From CAZQIC01 sp964593555 (GTDB taxonomy: Bacteria; Bacteroidota; Bacteroidia; JAFLBG01), in NCBI GenBank assembly GCA_964593555.1, contig CAZQIC010000003.1:1-64000 (forward strand): a stretch of DNA of 64,000 nucleotides, in the 5' to 3' direction. Position numbers and translations under genes: made by a program. Positions 26,532 through 33,716 of the stretch are shown here, piece by piece. Numbering within the stretch: position 1 is the first letter of the stretch; each line of letters starts with the position of its first letter. The notes beneath the pieces were generated by a model. That model saw only the letters and a program-made list of their open reading frames with translations. It was not told the origin of the DNA and made no database searches.

Positions 26532-27605
26532 CTATGCTTTTTTTAACACCCGGGTATTTTCTCCCGATTTATTTTTATTTGCTAATTGTCCGCAGGCGGC
26601 ATCAATATCTTTTCCGCGACTTCTGCGTACGTTTACGATTATCTTGTTTTTTTCTAAATGTGCAATGAAGGCGGTCAGGCGTGATTCTGTTGTTTGTTCA
26701 AATTCGCCGTCTTCAATAGGATTATACTCTATAATATTTATTTTGCTCGGAACTTTCTTCCAGAAGTTTACAAGATCCTGCGCGTCTTGAATCGTATCAT
26801 TAAAATCTTTGAAAATGATATATTCAAAAGTTACCCGTGTGCCTGTTTTTTCGTAAAAATAATTCAACGCTTCTGCCAACGCATCTAACGAATTACTTTC
26901 ATTGATGGGCATAATCTTATTTCTCTTTTCATCGTTTGCGGCATGTAGTGACAGGGCTAAATTGAATTTTACTTCATCATCGCCCAATTTTTTTATCATT
27001 TTAGCAATGCCTGCGGTTGATACCGTAATCCGTTGCGGTGACATCCCCAATCCCTCTGGAGAAGTAATCTTTTCTACCGACCTGATTGTGTTTGCGTAAT
27101 TAAGCAATGGCTCACCCATGCCCATGTATACAATATTTGTAAGCGGCGTATTGTATTTTTCCAATGCCTGGTTGCGGATCAACACTACCTGGTCAACAAT
27201 TTCATCTGCATTTAAATTTCGTAATCGTTCCAGTCTGCCAGTTGCGCAAAACTTGCAGGTAAGACTGCAGCCTACCTGTGAAGAGATGCAAGCCGTCATT
27301 CTTTCAGAAGTGGGGATCAATACTCCTTCAACAATGTTTCCATCGTACAAACGGAATGCATTCTTAATTGTGCGGTCATTGCTAACCTGCATAGAGTCAA
27401 TTTTAACGGCATTGATCACAAAATTATTTTTCAATAATTCCCGGGTTTCTTTTGAAAGATTACTCATCTCATCAAAAGTATGGGCAGTTTTTTGCCATAG
27501 CCATTCATAAACCTGTTTGGCCCTGAAACTTTTTTCGTTGTTGCTTTCGAAAAATAATTTAAGCTCATCAAGCGTTAAAGCCCGTATGTCTTTTTTGGTG
27601 GACAT
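26532..27605 (-). CDS. rlmN: Dual-specificity 23S rRNA/tRNA adenine-C2 methyltransferase
   Basis: 357 aa radical-SAM methylase that methylates C2 of A2503 in 23S rRNA and A37 of some tRNAs. The CxxxCxxC cluster is Cys113-Cys117-Cys120 (GCSLTCKFCATGR). The second catalytic Cys pair is suggested by the C-terminal Cys338 in DIDAACGQL. GMGEPLLNY, ITVSTAGI, LALSLHAAND, NIIEYNP and VRRSRGKDI are all family landmarks. An N-terminal RNA-binding helical region (1-60) is present. It is the first gene of the minus-strand run rlmN-prenyl synthase-aaRS-like-MORN. Its ATG follows an AATTCGTAAATTAGTACT element by only 4 nt, so the transcript may be nearly leaderless. Confidence 0.96.
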   Translation of the reverse strand: MSTKKDIRALTLDELKLFFESNNEKSFRAKQVYEWLWQKTAHTFDEMSNLSKETRELLKNNFVINAVKIDSMQVSNDRTIKNAFRLYDGNIVEGVLIPTSERMTACISSQVGCSLTCKFCATGRLERLRNLNADEIVDQVVLIRNQALEKYNTPLTNIVYMGMGEPLLNYANTIRSVEKITSPEGLGMSPQRITVSTAGIAKMIKKLGDDEVKFNLALSLHAANDEKRNKIMPINESNSLDALAEALNYFYEKTGTRVTFEYIIFKDFNDTIQDAQDLVNFWKKVPSKINIIEYNPIEDGEFEQTTESRLTAFIAHLEKNKIIVNVRRSRGKDIDAACGQLANKNKSGENTRVLKKA

Positions 27606-27609
27606 TTTC

Positions 27610-27702
27610 AGTACTAATTTACGAATTGTTCTCGCAGAGACGCAGAGATCGCAGAGTTTTAATTATTCGATTTTTGAGGCATGTAATTCGTAAATTAGTA
27701 CT
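27610..27702. repeat. 18-bp perfect inverted repeat in the rlmN/amidohydrolase divergent region
   Basis: AGTACTAATTTACGAATT (27610-27627) is exactly complementary to AATTCGTAAATTAGTACT (27685-27702). Each arm points at one of the two divergent genes and contains TAAATTAG, a one-mismatch relative of TAnnTTTG, so the arms look like duplicated outward promoters. Between them lie three CGCAGAG copies (27633-27639, 27641-27647, 27650-27656), a short direct repeat of the kind dispersed in Bacteroidota genomes. Confidence 0.7.
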
Positions 27703-27718
27703 AATTCTTAATTCACAC

Positions 27719-28936
27719 ATGAGGTATTTAACAGCCGATTATATTTTCCCTATCTCATCTCCACCCATTAAGGATGGTATTGTTGTTATTGATGATAATG
27801 GGAAAGTACTTGGTATAGAGACTTCCAACTTCCAGCCTCCAACTTCAAACGTGGAGAAGTATGAGGGCGCAATTTGTCCCGGTTTTATCAATGCGCATTG
27901 TCACCTGGAATTTTCACATATGAAAGGGGTGATAGCTGAGGGTCTGGGTATGGCGGGTTTTATAAAGGGGATACTTTCAAAAAGAGCTGCTTCTTTAGGG
28001 TCAAAGGTAATGAGTGCTATTATAGATGCAGAGGCGGAGATGTATGAGAACGGAATTGTAGGCGTTGGAGATATTTCGAATGACAATTCTACTCTTGAAC
28101 AAAAGAAAAAGGGCAATATAAAATACCATACTTTTTTTGAAGTGTTTGATCTGGATGCATCTAAGGCTGATTATGTATTTGCGCAGGCAGAGCAACTGAA
28201 TAAATTATACAATACAACAATGAGTGAAGCGGGAGTTATCTCTTCTTCATCTATTGTACCGCATGCACCTTATTCTGTATCTCAAAAACTATTTTCGCTG
28301 ATAGCGTTGCAAAAAAAACACACACTCATAAGTTACCACAACCAGGAAAGTATTGCGGAGAGCGAACTATATATTAATAAAAAAGGATCGATCGCAGAAT
28401 TATTTTCCTCTGTTGGTATTAAGCTGGATTACATCAATGCACAAGGAAAAAATTCTTTACAATCCACAATCCCATATTTTTCAAAGGAACACAAGTTATT
28501 ATTTGTACACAATACGTTTACTTCAAGAAACGATATCGATGTAATTACTTCCAACTTCCCTGCCCGGCAGGCAGGCGGGCAACGTTCAACTTCCAGCTTC
28601 TGTTTTTGTCCCAATGCCAATCTTTATATCGAAGGCAGCTTACCTGATATAAATTTATTTATAGAAAACAATTGCAAGATTTTAGTTGGTACTGATAGTC
28701 TTGCCTCAAATCATTCTCTTTCTATTTTAGAAGAATTAAAAGTGATCACAAAACAATTTCCTCAAATTTCATTGCAAACATTACTCACCTGGGCGACAAA
28801 AAATGGGGCTGAATTTTTTGGGTGGGATAAAGAATTAGGAACAATAGAAACAGGAAAAGCACCGGGAATTGTTTTGATAAAAGATATTGATGGAGAGAAA
28901 CTGACAGGTAAAAGTTCGGTACAAAGGTTAGCTTGA
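27719..28936 (+). CDS. Metal-dependent amidohydrolase (candidate aminofutalosine deaminase)
   Basis: 405 aa from the ATG at 27719; upstream in-frame starts run through the inverted-repeat promoter region and are unlikely. It has the TIM-barrel amidohydrolase layout: composite beta-sandwich ends, HxH at His60/His62 (NAHCHLEF), His207 (SYHNQES), His264 (FVHNTFT) and Asp326 (GTDSLASN). This is the chlorohydrolase/SAH-deaminase/guanine-deaminase branch. Because mqnC is encoded 8 kb away, 6-amino-6-deoxyfutalosine deamination (MqnX role) is a reasonable guess but not shown by the sequence. Two segments, residues 35-45 and 277-294, are translations of dispersed AACTTCC-type DNA repeats inserted in frame. 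The last 9 nt overlap the end of the convergent ispD. Confidence 0.85.
   Translation: MRYLTADYIFPISSPPIKDGIVVIDDNGKVLGIETSNFQPPTSNVEKYEGAICPGFINAHCHLEFSHMKGVIAEGLGMAGFIKGILSKRAASLGSKVMSAIIDAEAEMYENGIVGVGDISNDNSTLEQKKKGNIKYHTFFEVFDLDASKADYVFAQAEQLNKLYNTTMSEAGVISSSSIVPHAPYSVSQKLFSLIALQKKHTLISYHNQESIAESELYINKKGSIAELFSSVGIKLDYINAQGKNSLQSTIPYFSKEHKLLFVHNTFTSRNDIDVITSNFPARQAGGQRSTSSFCFCPNANLYIEGSLPDINLFIENNCKILVGTDSLASNHSLSILEELKVITKQFPQISLQTLLTWATKNGAEFFGWDKELGTIETGKAPGIVLIKDIDGEKLTGKSSVQRLA
27821..27853 (+). repeat. In-frame AACTTCC-type repeat in the amidohydrolase gene
   Basis: ACTTCCAACTTCCAG followed by CCTCCAACTTCAAACG is a run of imperfect heptamers encoding TSNFQPPTSNV (residues 35-45). 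The same heptamer pattern flanks the palindromic repeats at 28547 and, on the other strand, in pabB at 47893. Confidence 0.5.
28547..28600 (+). repeat. In-frame palindromic repeat (CCTGCC/GGCAGG family) in the amidohydrolase gene
   Basis: AACTTCC-type heptamers flank a GC-rich core with CCTGCC and GGCAGG arms. It encodes TSNFPARQAGGQRSTSSF (residues 277-294), which falls in a loop between the metal-binding His264 region and the CPNAN strand where relatives have no such segment. The same DNA element is found in pabB (47893-47955) in another reading frame. Confidence 0.7.
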
Positions 28937-29689
28937 CATTCCTGTTTGCTTCAGGATATTAAGATCGTCAGAATTTTTTAATTTATTATGAGGCGTTGTA
29001 ACGGGTTTGTTTTTCATTAATGCTTCAGCAATAATAAGGTCACGCGGTGTAGTGATCTTAATGTTATCCGCGTGGCCGTCAACCAGGTGAATTTTTTCAC
29101 CGCTGTTCTCTACTACAGTAGCATCATCAGTGAAAGTAAATTTGTATTCTTTTTTGTAAGCCTTTTGAATAAGATCTGTTTTAAAACATTGTGGTGTTTG
29201 TATCAGGCAATACTTTGCCCTGTCAACCGCGATACTTCTTGTAGAATCGATCTGGCGTATTGAATCGTACAACGGAATGGCAGGAACTGCTGAGCCGTAC
29301 ATTTCCGCAGCTTTAAAACCAGCAGTAATTGTTTTTACAGATACCAATGGTCTCGCAGCATCGTGAACCGCAACAATACCTTCTTCCGTGATAGTGGCAA
29401 GAGAATTTTTAACTGTCTGGAACCTGGATTCGCCGGCTTCAATAATTGTAATATTTTTTCCGGGTAAATGTTCTTTTGCTATTTCATTCCAGTTATCCAA
29501 ACGCTCCTTAGGTAAGCCAACTATCACTTCGATATCAGGATACGCATCGTAAAAGGCGGTTATGGCGTGTATAACAACAGGTTTGCCTTCAATGATAACG
29601 AACTGCTTAGGAACGGGTAGGTTCATTCGCGTACCGGTGCCTCCCGCGACTATGATCACATAACGTTTTAACGTAGCTTCTTGAGTCAT
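28928..29689 (-). CDS. ispD: 2-C-methyl-D-erythritol 4-phosphate cytidylyltransferase
   Basis: 253 aa. Third enzyme of the MEP pathway; transfers CMP to MEP. The N-terminal nucleotide-binding loop VAGGTGTRMNLPVPKQF (about 14-30) holds the essential Arg and Lys, and the body has HDAARPLVS, QTPQCFKTDLI, FTDDATVVE and KITTPRDLIIAEALM. About 25 extra residues follow the usual end (VTTPHNKLKNSDDLN...). It is the last gene of the ftsX-DUF3098-uppP-truB-queA-ispD run, 21 nt after queA. Its stop overlaps the convergent amidohydrolase stop region. Confidence 0.95.
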   Translation of the reverse strand: MTQEATLKRYVIIVAGGTGTRMNLPVPKQFVIIEGKPVVIHAITAFYDAYPDIEVIVGLPKERLDNWNEIAKEHLPGKNITIIEAGESRFQTVKNSLATITEEGIVAVHDAARPLVSVKTITAGFKAAEMYGSAVPAIPLYDSIRQIDSTRSIAVDRAKYCLIQTPQCFKTDLIQKAYKKEYKFTFTDDATVVENSGEKIHLVDGHADNIKITTPRDLIIAEALMKNKPVTTPHNKLKNSDDLNILKQTGMSS

Positions 29690-29710
29690 TTCTTATCTAA
29701 GAGCGTGGCC

Positions 29711-30760
29711 TTATAGAATAAGCATTGCATCTCCATAGGAGAAGAATTTATATTTTTCTTTGATCGCTTCTTTGTAAGCTTTCATTATAAGATCGTAACC
29801 TCCAAAAGCTGACACCATCATCAACAATGTAGACTCAGGTAAATGGAAGTTAGTGATCATACAATTAGCAACGCTGAAATCGTAAGGAGGGAAAATGAAT
29901 TTATTTGTCCAACCTTTGTATGGTTTTAATTGTCCGGTTGTAGAAACAGATGTTTCAATGGCTCTCATACTGGTTGTTCCAACAGCACATATTCTTTTCT
30001 TCGCAATTTTTGCAGCATTAACAATTTTAGCCTGAGATTCAAGGATCTCCAATTCTTCGGAGTCCATTTTATGTTTGGTCAAATCTTCAACCTCTACCGG
30101 TCTGAATGTACCAAGACCAACATGTAAGGTTACGTTGGCAAAGTTCACCCCTTTTAACTCAAGGCGTTTTAACAATTCTTTGCTGAAGTGTAAACCTGCC
30201 GTTGGCGCAGCAACTGCTCCTTCGCGTGTAGCGTAAACAGTTTGGTAACGGTCCTTATCCGAATCAACAGGTTTTCTTTTAATGTATTTTGGAAGTGGAG
30301 TTTCTCCTAATGTTTCAATAATATTTTTAAACTCTTCGTAAGGACCTTCGAATAAAAAGCGAAGTGTGCGTCCTCTTGATGTAGTGTTATCAATTACCTC
30401 AGCAACTAATAGATCATTTTCGCCAAAATAAAGCTTATTGCCAATTCTTATTTTTCTTGCAGGATCAACCAGCACGTCCCAAAGACGGCTTTCGCGGTTA
30501 AGTTCTCTTAAAAGAAACACTTCAATTTTTGCTCCGGTTTTTTCTTTATTACCGTACATACGCGCCGGGAACACCTTGGTATCATTAAGGATCATTACAT
30601 CACCGTCATTAAAATATTTCAAAACATCTTTAAATACTTTATGTTCTATTTTTCCCGTTTTTCTATCAACAACCATCAGCCTCGATTCATCACGGTTCTT
30701 AGCAGGATGCTCTGCAATTGCATCTTTAGGGAGGGTAAATTTGAACTTCGATAGTTTCAT
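29711..30760 (-). CDS. queA: tRNA preQ1(34) S-adenosylmethionine ribosyltransferase-isomerase
   Basis: 349 aa. Transfers and isomerises the ribose of SAM onto 7-aminomethyl-7-deazaguanine at tRNA wobble position 34, giving epoxyqueuosine. Hallmarks: FKFTLPKDAIAEHPAKNRDESRLMVVDR at the start, GDVMILNDTKVFPARMYG, GAVAAPTAGLHFS, VTLHVGLGTFRPV, HKMDSEELEI, AVGTTSMRAIE and TNFHLPESTLLMMVSAF. Length is normal. It follows truB after 85 nt and precedes ispD by 21 nt, as in many Bacteroidota. Confidence 0.97.
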   Translation of the reverse strand: MKLSKFKFTLPKDAIAEHPAKNRDESRLMVVDRKTGKIEHKVFKDVLKYFNDGDVMILNDTKVFPARMYGNKEKTGAKIEVFLLRELNRESRLWDVLVDPARKIRIGNKLYFGENDLLVAEVIDNTTSRGRTLRFLFEGPYEEFKNIIETLGETPLPKYIKRKPVDSDKDRYQTVYATREGAVAAPTAGLHFSKELLKRLELKGVNFANVTLHVGLGTFRPVEVEDLTKHKMDSEELEILESQAKIVNAAKIAKKRICAVGTTSMRAIETSVSTTGQLKPYKGWTNKFIFPPYDFSVANCMITNFHLPESTLLMMVSAFGGYDLIMKAYKEAIKEKYKFFSYGDAMLIL

Positions 30761-30845
30761 TCTCGCGCGTTGTTACTTTAGGTAAAATTAAGGTTGCGAA
30801 AGTAACAAATTATCAACAAAAAACCTTTTTTTTTGAAGGAATAAT

Positions 30846-31550
30846 TCAAGACTCAGATACGGGGTTTCTTTGGACAATATCCTTCTCGAGGTCTGCGATC
30901 TCAAAAGCATCGCTGAGCTTAAACTCTCCTATGCGTGTGCGAACAAGTGAACTAAGGTAAGCTCCCGATTGTAATCGCTCTCCGAGATCACGTGCAATGG
31001 AGCGGATATAAGTCCCTTTACTGCATACAATTCGGAATGAAACAATGGGGATTGCTATATTCGTCACCTCAAAAGATGAAATGGTAATTTCTCTTGGTTT
31101 TATTTCAACCTCTTCTCCCTTTCTTGCTTTGTCATAAGCTCTGGCCCCTTTTATTTTTATTGCGGAGAACTGCGGCGGCACCTGCATATTTGGTCCCTCG
31201 AAGCCTTTGGCGGTATCATTGATAAGCTGAGGTGTAATGTGTTGTATGGGAAAGGTTCTGTCGACCGTTTTTTCCATGTCATAGGATGGAGTGGTGGCGC
31301 CTAAAGTAAAAGTGCCCTCGTATTCTTTTTCAAAACCCTGGTATTCTTCAATGCTTTTGGTGAGCTTACCTGTACAAAGTATAAGCAGCCCTGTTGCCAA
31401 TGGATCAAGCGTTCCGGCATGGCCAACTTTAGGGTCGATATTTAAATTCTTTCTTAACATCCAGCGCACTTTGTTCACCACCTGGAAGGATGTCCAGCCC
31501 AGCGGTTTGTTGATCAACAATACTTCACCTTTGATAAAATTTTGCGCCAT
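30846..31550 (-). CDS. truB: tRNA pseudouridine(55) synthase
   Basis: 234 aa. Makes pseudouridine at position 55 of the T-arm. The catalytic Asp49 is in GHAGTLDPLATGLLI. Other family segments: LLINKPLGWTSFQVVNKVR, YEGTFTLGATTPSYDME, QVPPQFSAIKIKGARAYDKARKGE and CSKGTYIRSIARDLGE. The product is shorter than E. coli TruB because the C-terminal PUA domain is reduced or absent, as usual in Bacteroidota. It lies 6 nt downstream of uppP. Confidence 0.96.
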   Translation of the reverse strand: MAQNFIKGEVLLINKPLGWTSFQVVNKVRWMLRKNLNIDPKVGHAGTLDPLATGLLILCTGKLTKSIEEYQGFEKEYEGTFTLGATTPSYDMEKTVDRTFPIQHITPQLINDTAKGFEGPNMQVPPQFSAIKIKGARAYDKARKGEEVEIKPREITISSFEVTNIAIPIVSFRIVCSKGTYIRSIARDLGERLQSGAYLSSLVRTRIGEFKLSDAFEIADLEKDIVQRNPVSES

Positions 31551-31556
31551 GTATAA

Positions 31557-32348
31557 TTAGCTTTTTAACTGCAAGCCTGAATGCAAGGCATAAGATAGGA
31601 ACAATACTCCCAGTATAATGCGGTAATAACCGAAATGTTTAAAGCCATACTTTGTAAGGAAGGTGATGAATCCTTTGATCGCTGCAATGGCTACTATAAA
31701 AGCAACCAATGCACCAACGAGTAAAATGGTAATATCATCTTTATGAATATTGTCATGCGATTGTATAAGATCAAGACCAGATGCGGCAAACATAGTTGGT
31801 ACAGCTAACAAGAATGAAAACTCTGCCGCCTGTTGCCTGTTGAATCCTGAAAAAATGCCTCCAAATATTGTGGCGGCAGACCTTGATATGCCCGGTATCA
31901 TGGACAGGCATTGGAAGAACCCGATCTTTATCGCGTCCATAAATGAAATATCATCTGTTGAGGCATAAACGGATTCTTTTTTCTCTGACCATTTATCGAG
32001 CAGGATAAGAATAACACCTCCAACAATTAAAGAAATACTAACGGTAAGAGGATTGAACAAAAGTGCCTTGATGTATTTGTAAGCAAAAAAGCCAATAATA
32101 CCTGTTGGTATAAATGCTGCTGCAAGTTTGGTGTAAATATTTATTCCGGATAAAAAGCTTTTAAAATACAACACCACCACGGCCATGATGGCGCCCAATT
32201 GTATCACTATCTCAAACGTTTTGGCAAACTCTTCATTTTCAATACGCATCAATGAAGATGCAAGTATCATATGGCCGGTTGAAGAAACAGGAAGGAACTC
32301 TGTAAGCCCTTCAATGATCGCAATGATTACAGCCTGGAGATAAGACAC
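31557..32348 (-). CDS. uppP: Undecaprenyl-diphosphatase (BacA/UppP)
   Basis: 263 aa integral membrane protein with about eight hydrophobic segments; dephosphorylates undecaprenyl pyrophosphate to recycle the cell-wall lipid carrier and confers basal bacitracin tolerance. The two catalytic motifs are present: EGLTEFLPVSSTGH (13-26) and PGISRSAATI (152-161). The start codon is GTG; no ATG is available nearby. It sits between DUF3098 (44 nt) and truB (6 nt), the conserved phylum order. Confidence 0.96.
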   Translation of the reverse strand: MSYLQAVIIAIIEGLTEFLPVSSTGHMILASSLMRIENEEFAKTFEIVIQLGAIMAVVVLYFKSFLSGINIYTKLAAAFIPTGIIGFFAYKYIKALLFNPLTVSISLIVGGVILILLDKWSEKKESVYASTDDISFMDAIKIGFFQCLSMIPGISRSAATIFGGIFSGFNRQQAAEFSFLLAVPTMFAASGLDLIQSHDNIHKDDITILLVGALVAFIVAIAAIKGFITFLTKYGFKHFGYYRIILGVLFLSYALHSGLQLKS

Positions 32349-32392
32349 AAATGAATTAGGATTTCAGATTTTTGATTTACAAATTATGGCGC

Positions 32393-32638
32393 TTACTCAG
32401 TTTTCTTCCGCTTTTTCATAATAGCGAAAATAACGGTAACGAAACCGGAGAGTACCAAAATAGGAGCAACAGTAATGCGCTGCGTATTAAAAAGTTCAGG
32501 ATTAAAAACATTAGGATCATCAGACTTGCCACCGATCATTAATATAAAACCTAGGATGATCAGTGCTATGCCTGCAAATAGTATCATGTAATTTTCGCGG
32601 GCGAAAACGAATCCGTCACTTTTAACTGGCTTGCTCAT
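32393..32638 (-). CDS. DUF3098 small membrane protein
   Basis: 81 aa with two hydrophobic helices, about residues 17-36 (NYMILFAGIALIILGFILMIGG) and 55-74 (ITVAPILVLSGFVTVIFAIM), and a basic C-terminus (KKRKKTE). It matches the Bacteroidota-specific DUF3098 family, which is nearly always located between ftsX and uppP as here (21 nt and 44 nt spacings). Function unknown; the context suggests envelope or division. Confidence 0.88.
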   Translation of the reverse strand: MSKPVKSDGFVFARENYMILFAGIALIILGFILMIGGKSDDPNVFNPELFNTQRITVAPILVLSGFVTVIFAIMKKRKKTE

Positions 32639-32659
32639 TGTGTGTATTTGAATACAAAA

Positions 32660-33529
32660 TTAATAATATAAATCATCCGCTTTAATACGAAGATACTTTC
32701 TTACCGCTAAATACGTACTTATACCTGCAATTATTGTCCCGGCCAGTAAAACTAATCCAAAAAGCAACCCAAGTAATTCAACATCCTGTATCATTACCAA
32801 TTCGGGAAATTGCCTTGCAGCAAGGTATAGCAGGCCTATAAGCATACCTATGGAAATAACTGCTCCATAAACACCATTTAACATTCCCTTTAAAATAAAA
32901 GGCTTGCGTATAAAACCTTGCGTGGCACCTACCAATTGCATGGTCTTGATGAGGAAACGCTGTGAATAAATGGCCAGCCTTATGGTATTATTAATTAGTG
33001 CAAGAGCAATTACAAGTAGTAACACGCTGAAAACAAGAATGATCAGGCTTAGGTTCTTCGCATTTTCATTTACCATTTTTATAAGGTTAGGCTGGTAATT
33101 GAGCTCTTTTACCTTGTTGTTTTGTAAAATTTCTTTTTCTATCCAGGCAACACTGTCGGTATTGGCATATGCGGCCTTAAGGTTTACATTTATAGAGGGT
33201 AATAATGGATTAAATCCTAAAAAGCTGATGAAATCTTCTCCCAGGTCTTCTTTTAATTTTGCAGCTGCATCTTCCTTAGTGGTATACTCTGTTTTTTTTG
33301 CGTACTCCGATGCATCCAGTGTTTTGCGTAGTTTGGCAATATCAGCATCAGTGGCTTTGTCGCTGAGTATAATCTGGAAAGCAATATTCTCCTTTACATA
33401 ATCGCTTAGTTTATTGGTATTAAGAACAATAAGCCCCAATAATCCCAGCATAAATAATACCAATGATAAGCTTACCACTGTTGTAACAGAGGAGGATTGT
33501 ACCCTTCGTCTTGTTTGTTTATCGGCCAC
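32660..33529 (-). CDS. ftsX: Cell division protein FtsX (permease-like)
   Basis: 289 aa. One N-terminal membrane helix (about 18-40), a periplasmic domain with the ECD fold (YVKENIAFQIILSDKATDADIAKL...), then three C-terminal helices (about 158-180, 209-233, 253-275). This is the FtsX layout: a partner of FtsE that controls septal peptidoglycan hydrolases. The start codon is GTG at 33529. It is the first gene of the ftsX-DUF3098-uppP-truB-queA-ispD run and is divergent from leuS. FtsE is not next to it, as is normal in Bacteroidota. Confidence 0.93.
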   Translation of the reverse strand: MADKQTRRRVQSSSVTTVVSLSLVLFMLGLLGLIVLNTNKLSDYVKENIAFQIILSDKATDADIAKLRKTLDASEYAKKTEYTTKEDAAAKLKEDLGEDFISFLGFNPLLPSINVNLKAAYANTDSVAWIEKEILQNNKVKELNYQPNLIKMVNENAKNLSLIILVFSVLLLVIALALINNTIRLAIYSQRFLIKTMQLVGATQGFIRKPFILKGMLNGVYGAVISIGMLIGLLYLAARQFPELVMIQDVELLGLLFGLVLLAGTIIAGISTYLAVRKYLRIKADDLYY

Positions 33530-33606
33530 TTGATGGATTTTATCAAAGCCAAATTATTAAAATATAAGCTGTGTTAAGGTTGATGGTATAAGTAGTAATT
33601 AACAAT

Positions 33607-33676
33607 TATCTGTGCAAATCTGTGCTGTCCGTGGTAAAACCTTACCACTAGATTACACAGATGGACACGGATTGTT
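33607..33676. repeat. Dispersed ATCTGTG-type hairpin repeat between ftsX and leuS
   Basis: Contains ATCTGTG/CACAGAT motifs on both sides of a GTGGTAA-AACC-TTACCAC hairpin (33631-33648). This sort of ATCTGTGCAAATCTGTG sequence is a familiar dispersed intergenic repeat in Bacteroidota genomes (from memory; a genome search would confirm). It occupies much of the 187-nt divergent region. Confidence 0.55.
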
Positions 33677-33716
33677 TAGGATAATGCCTAATTTAGTATG
33701 GTAATAAGAATGAATC

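Noticed and set aside
27610..27702. Miniature insertion sequence bounded by terminal inverted repeats
   Set aside because: Only 57 bp lie between the arms, no target-site duplication can be seen, and each arm looks like the promoter of the gene it faces.
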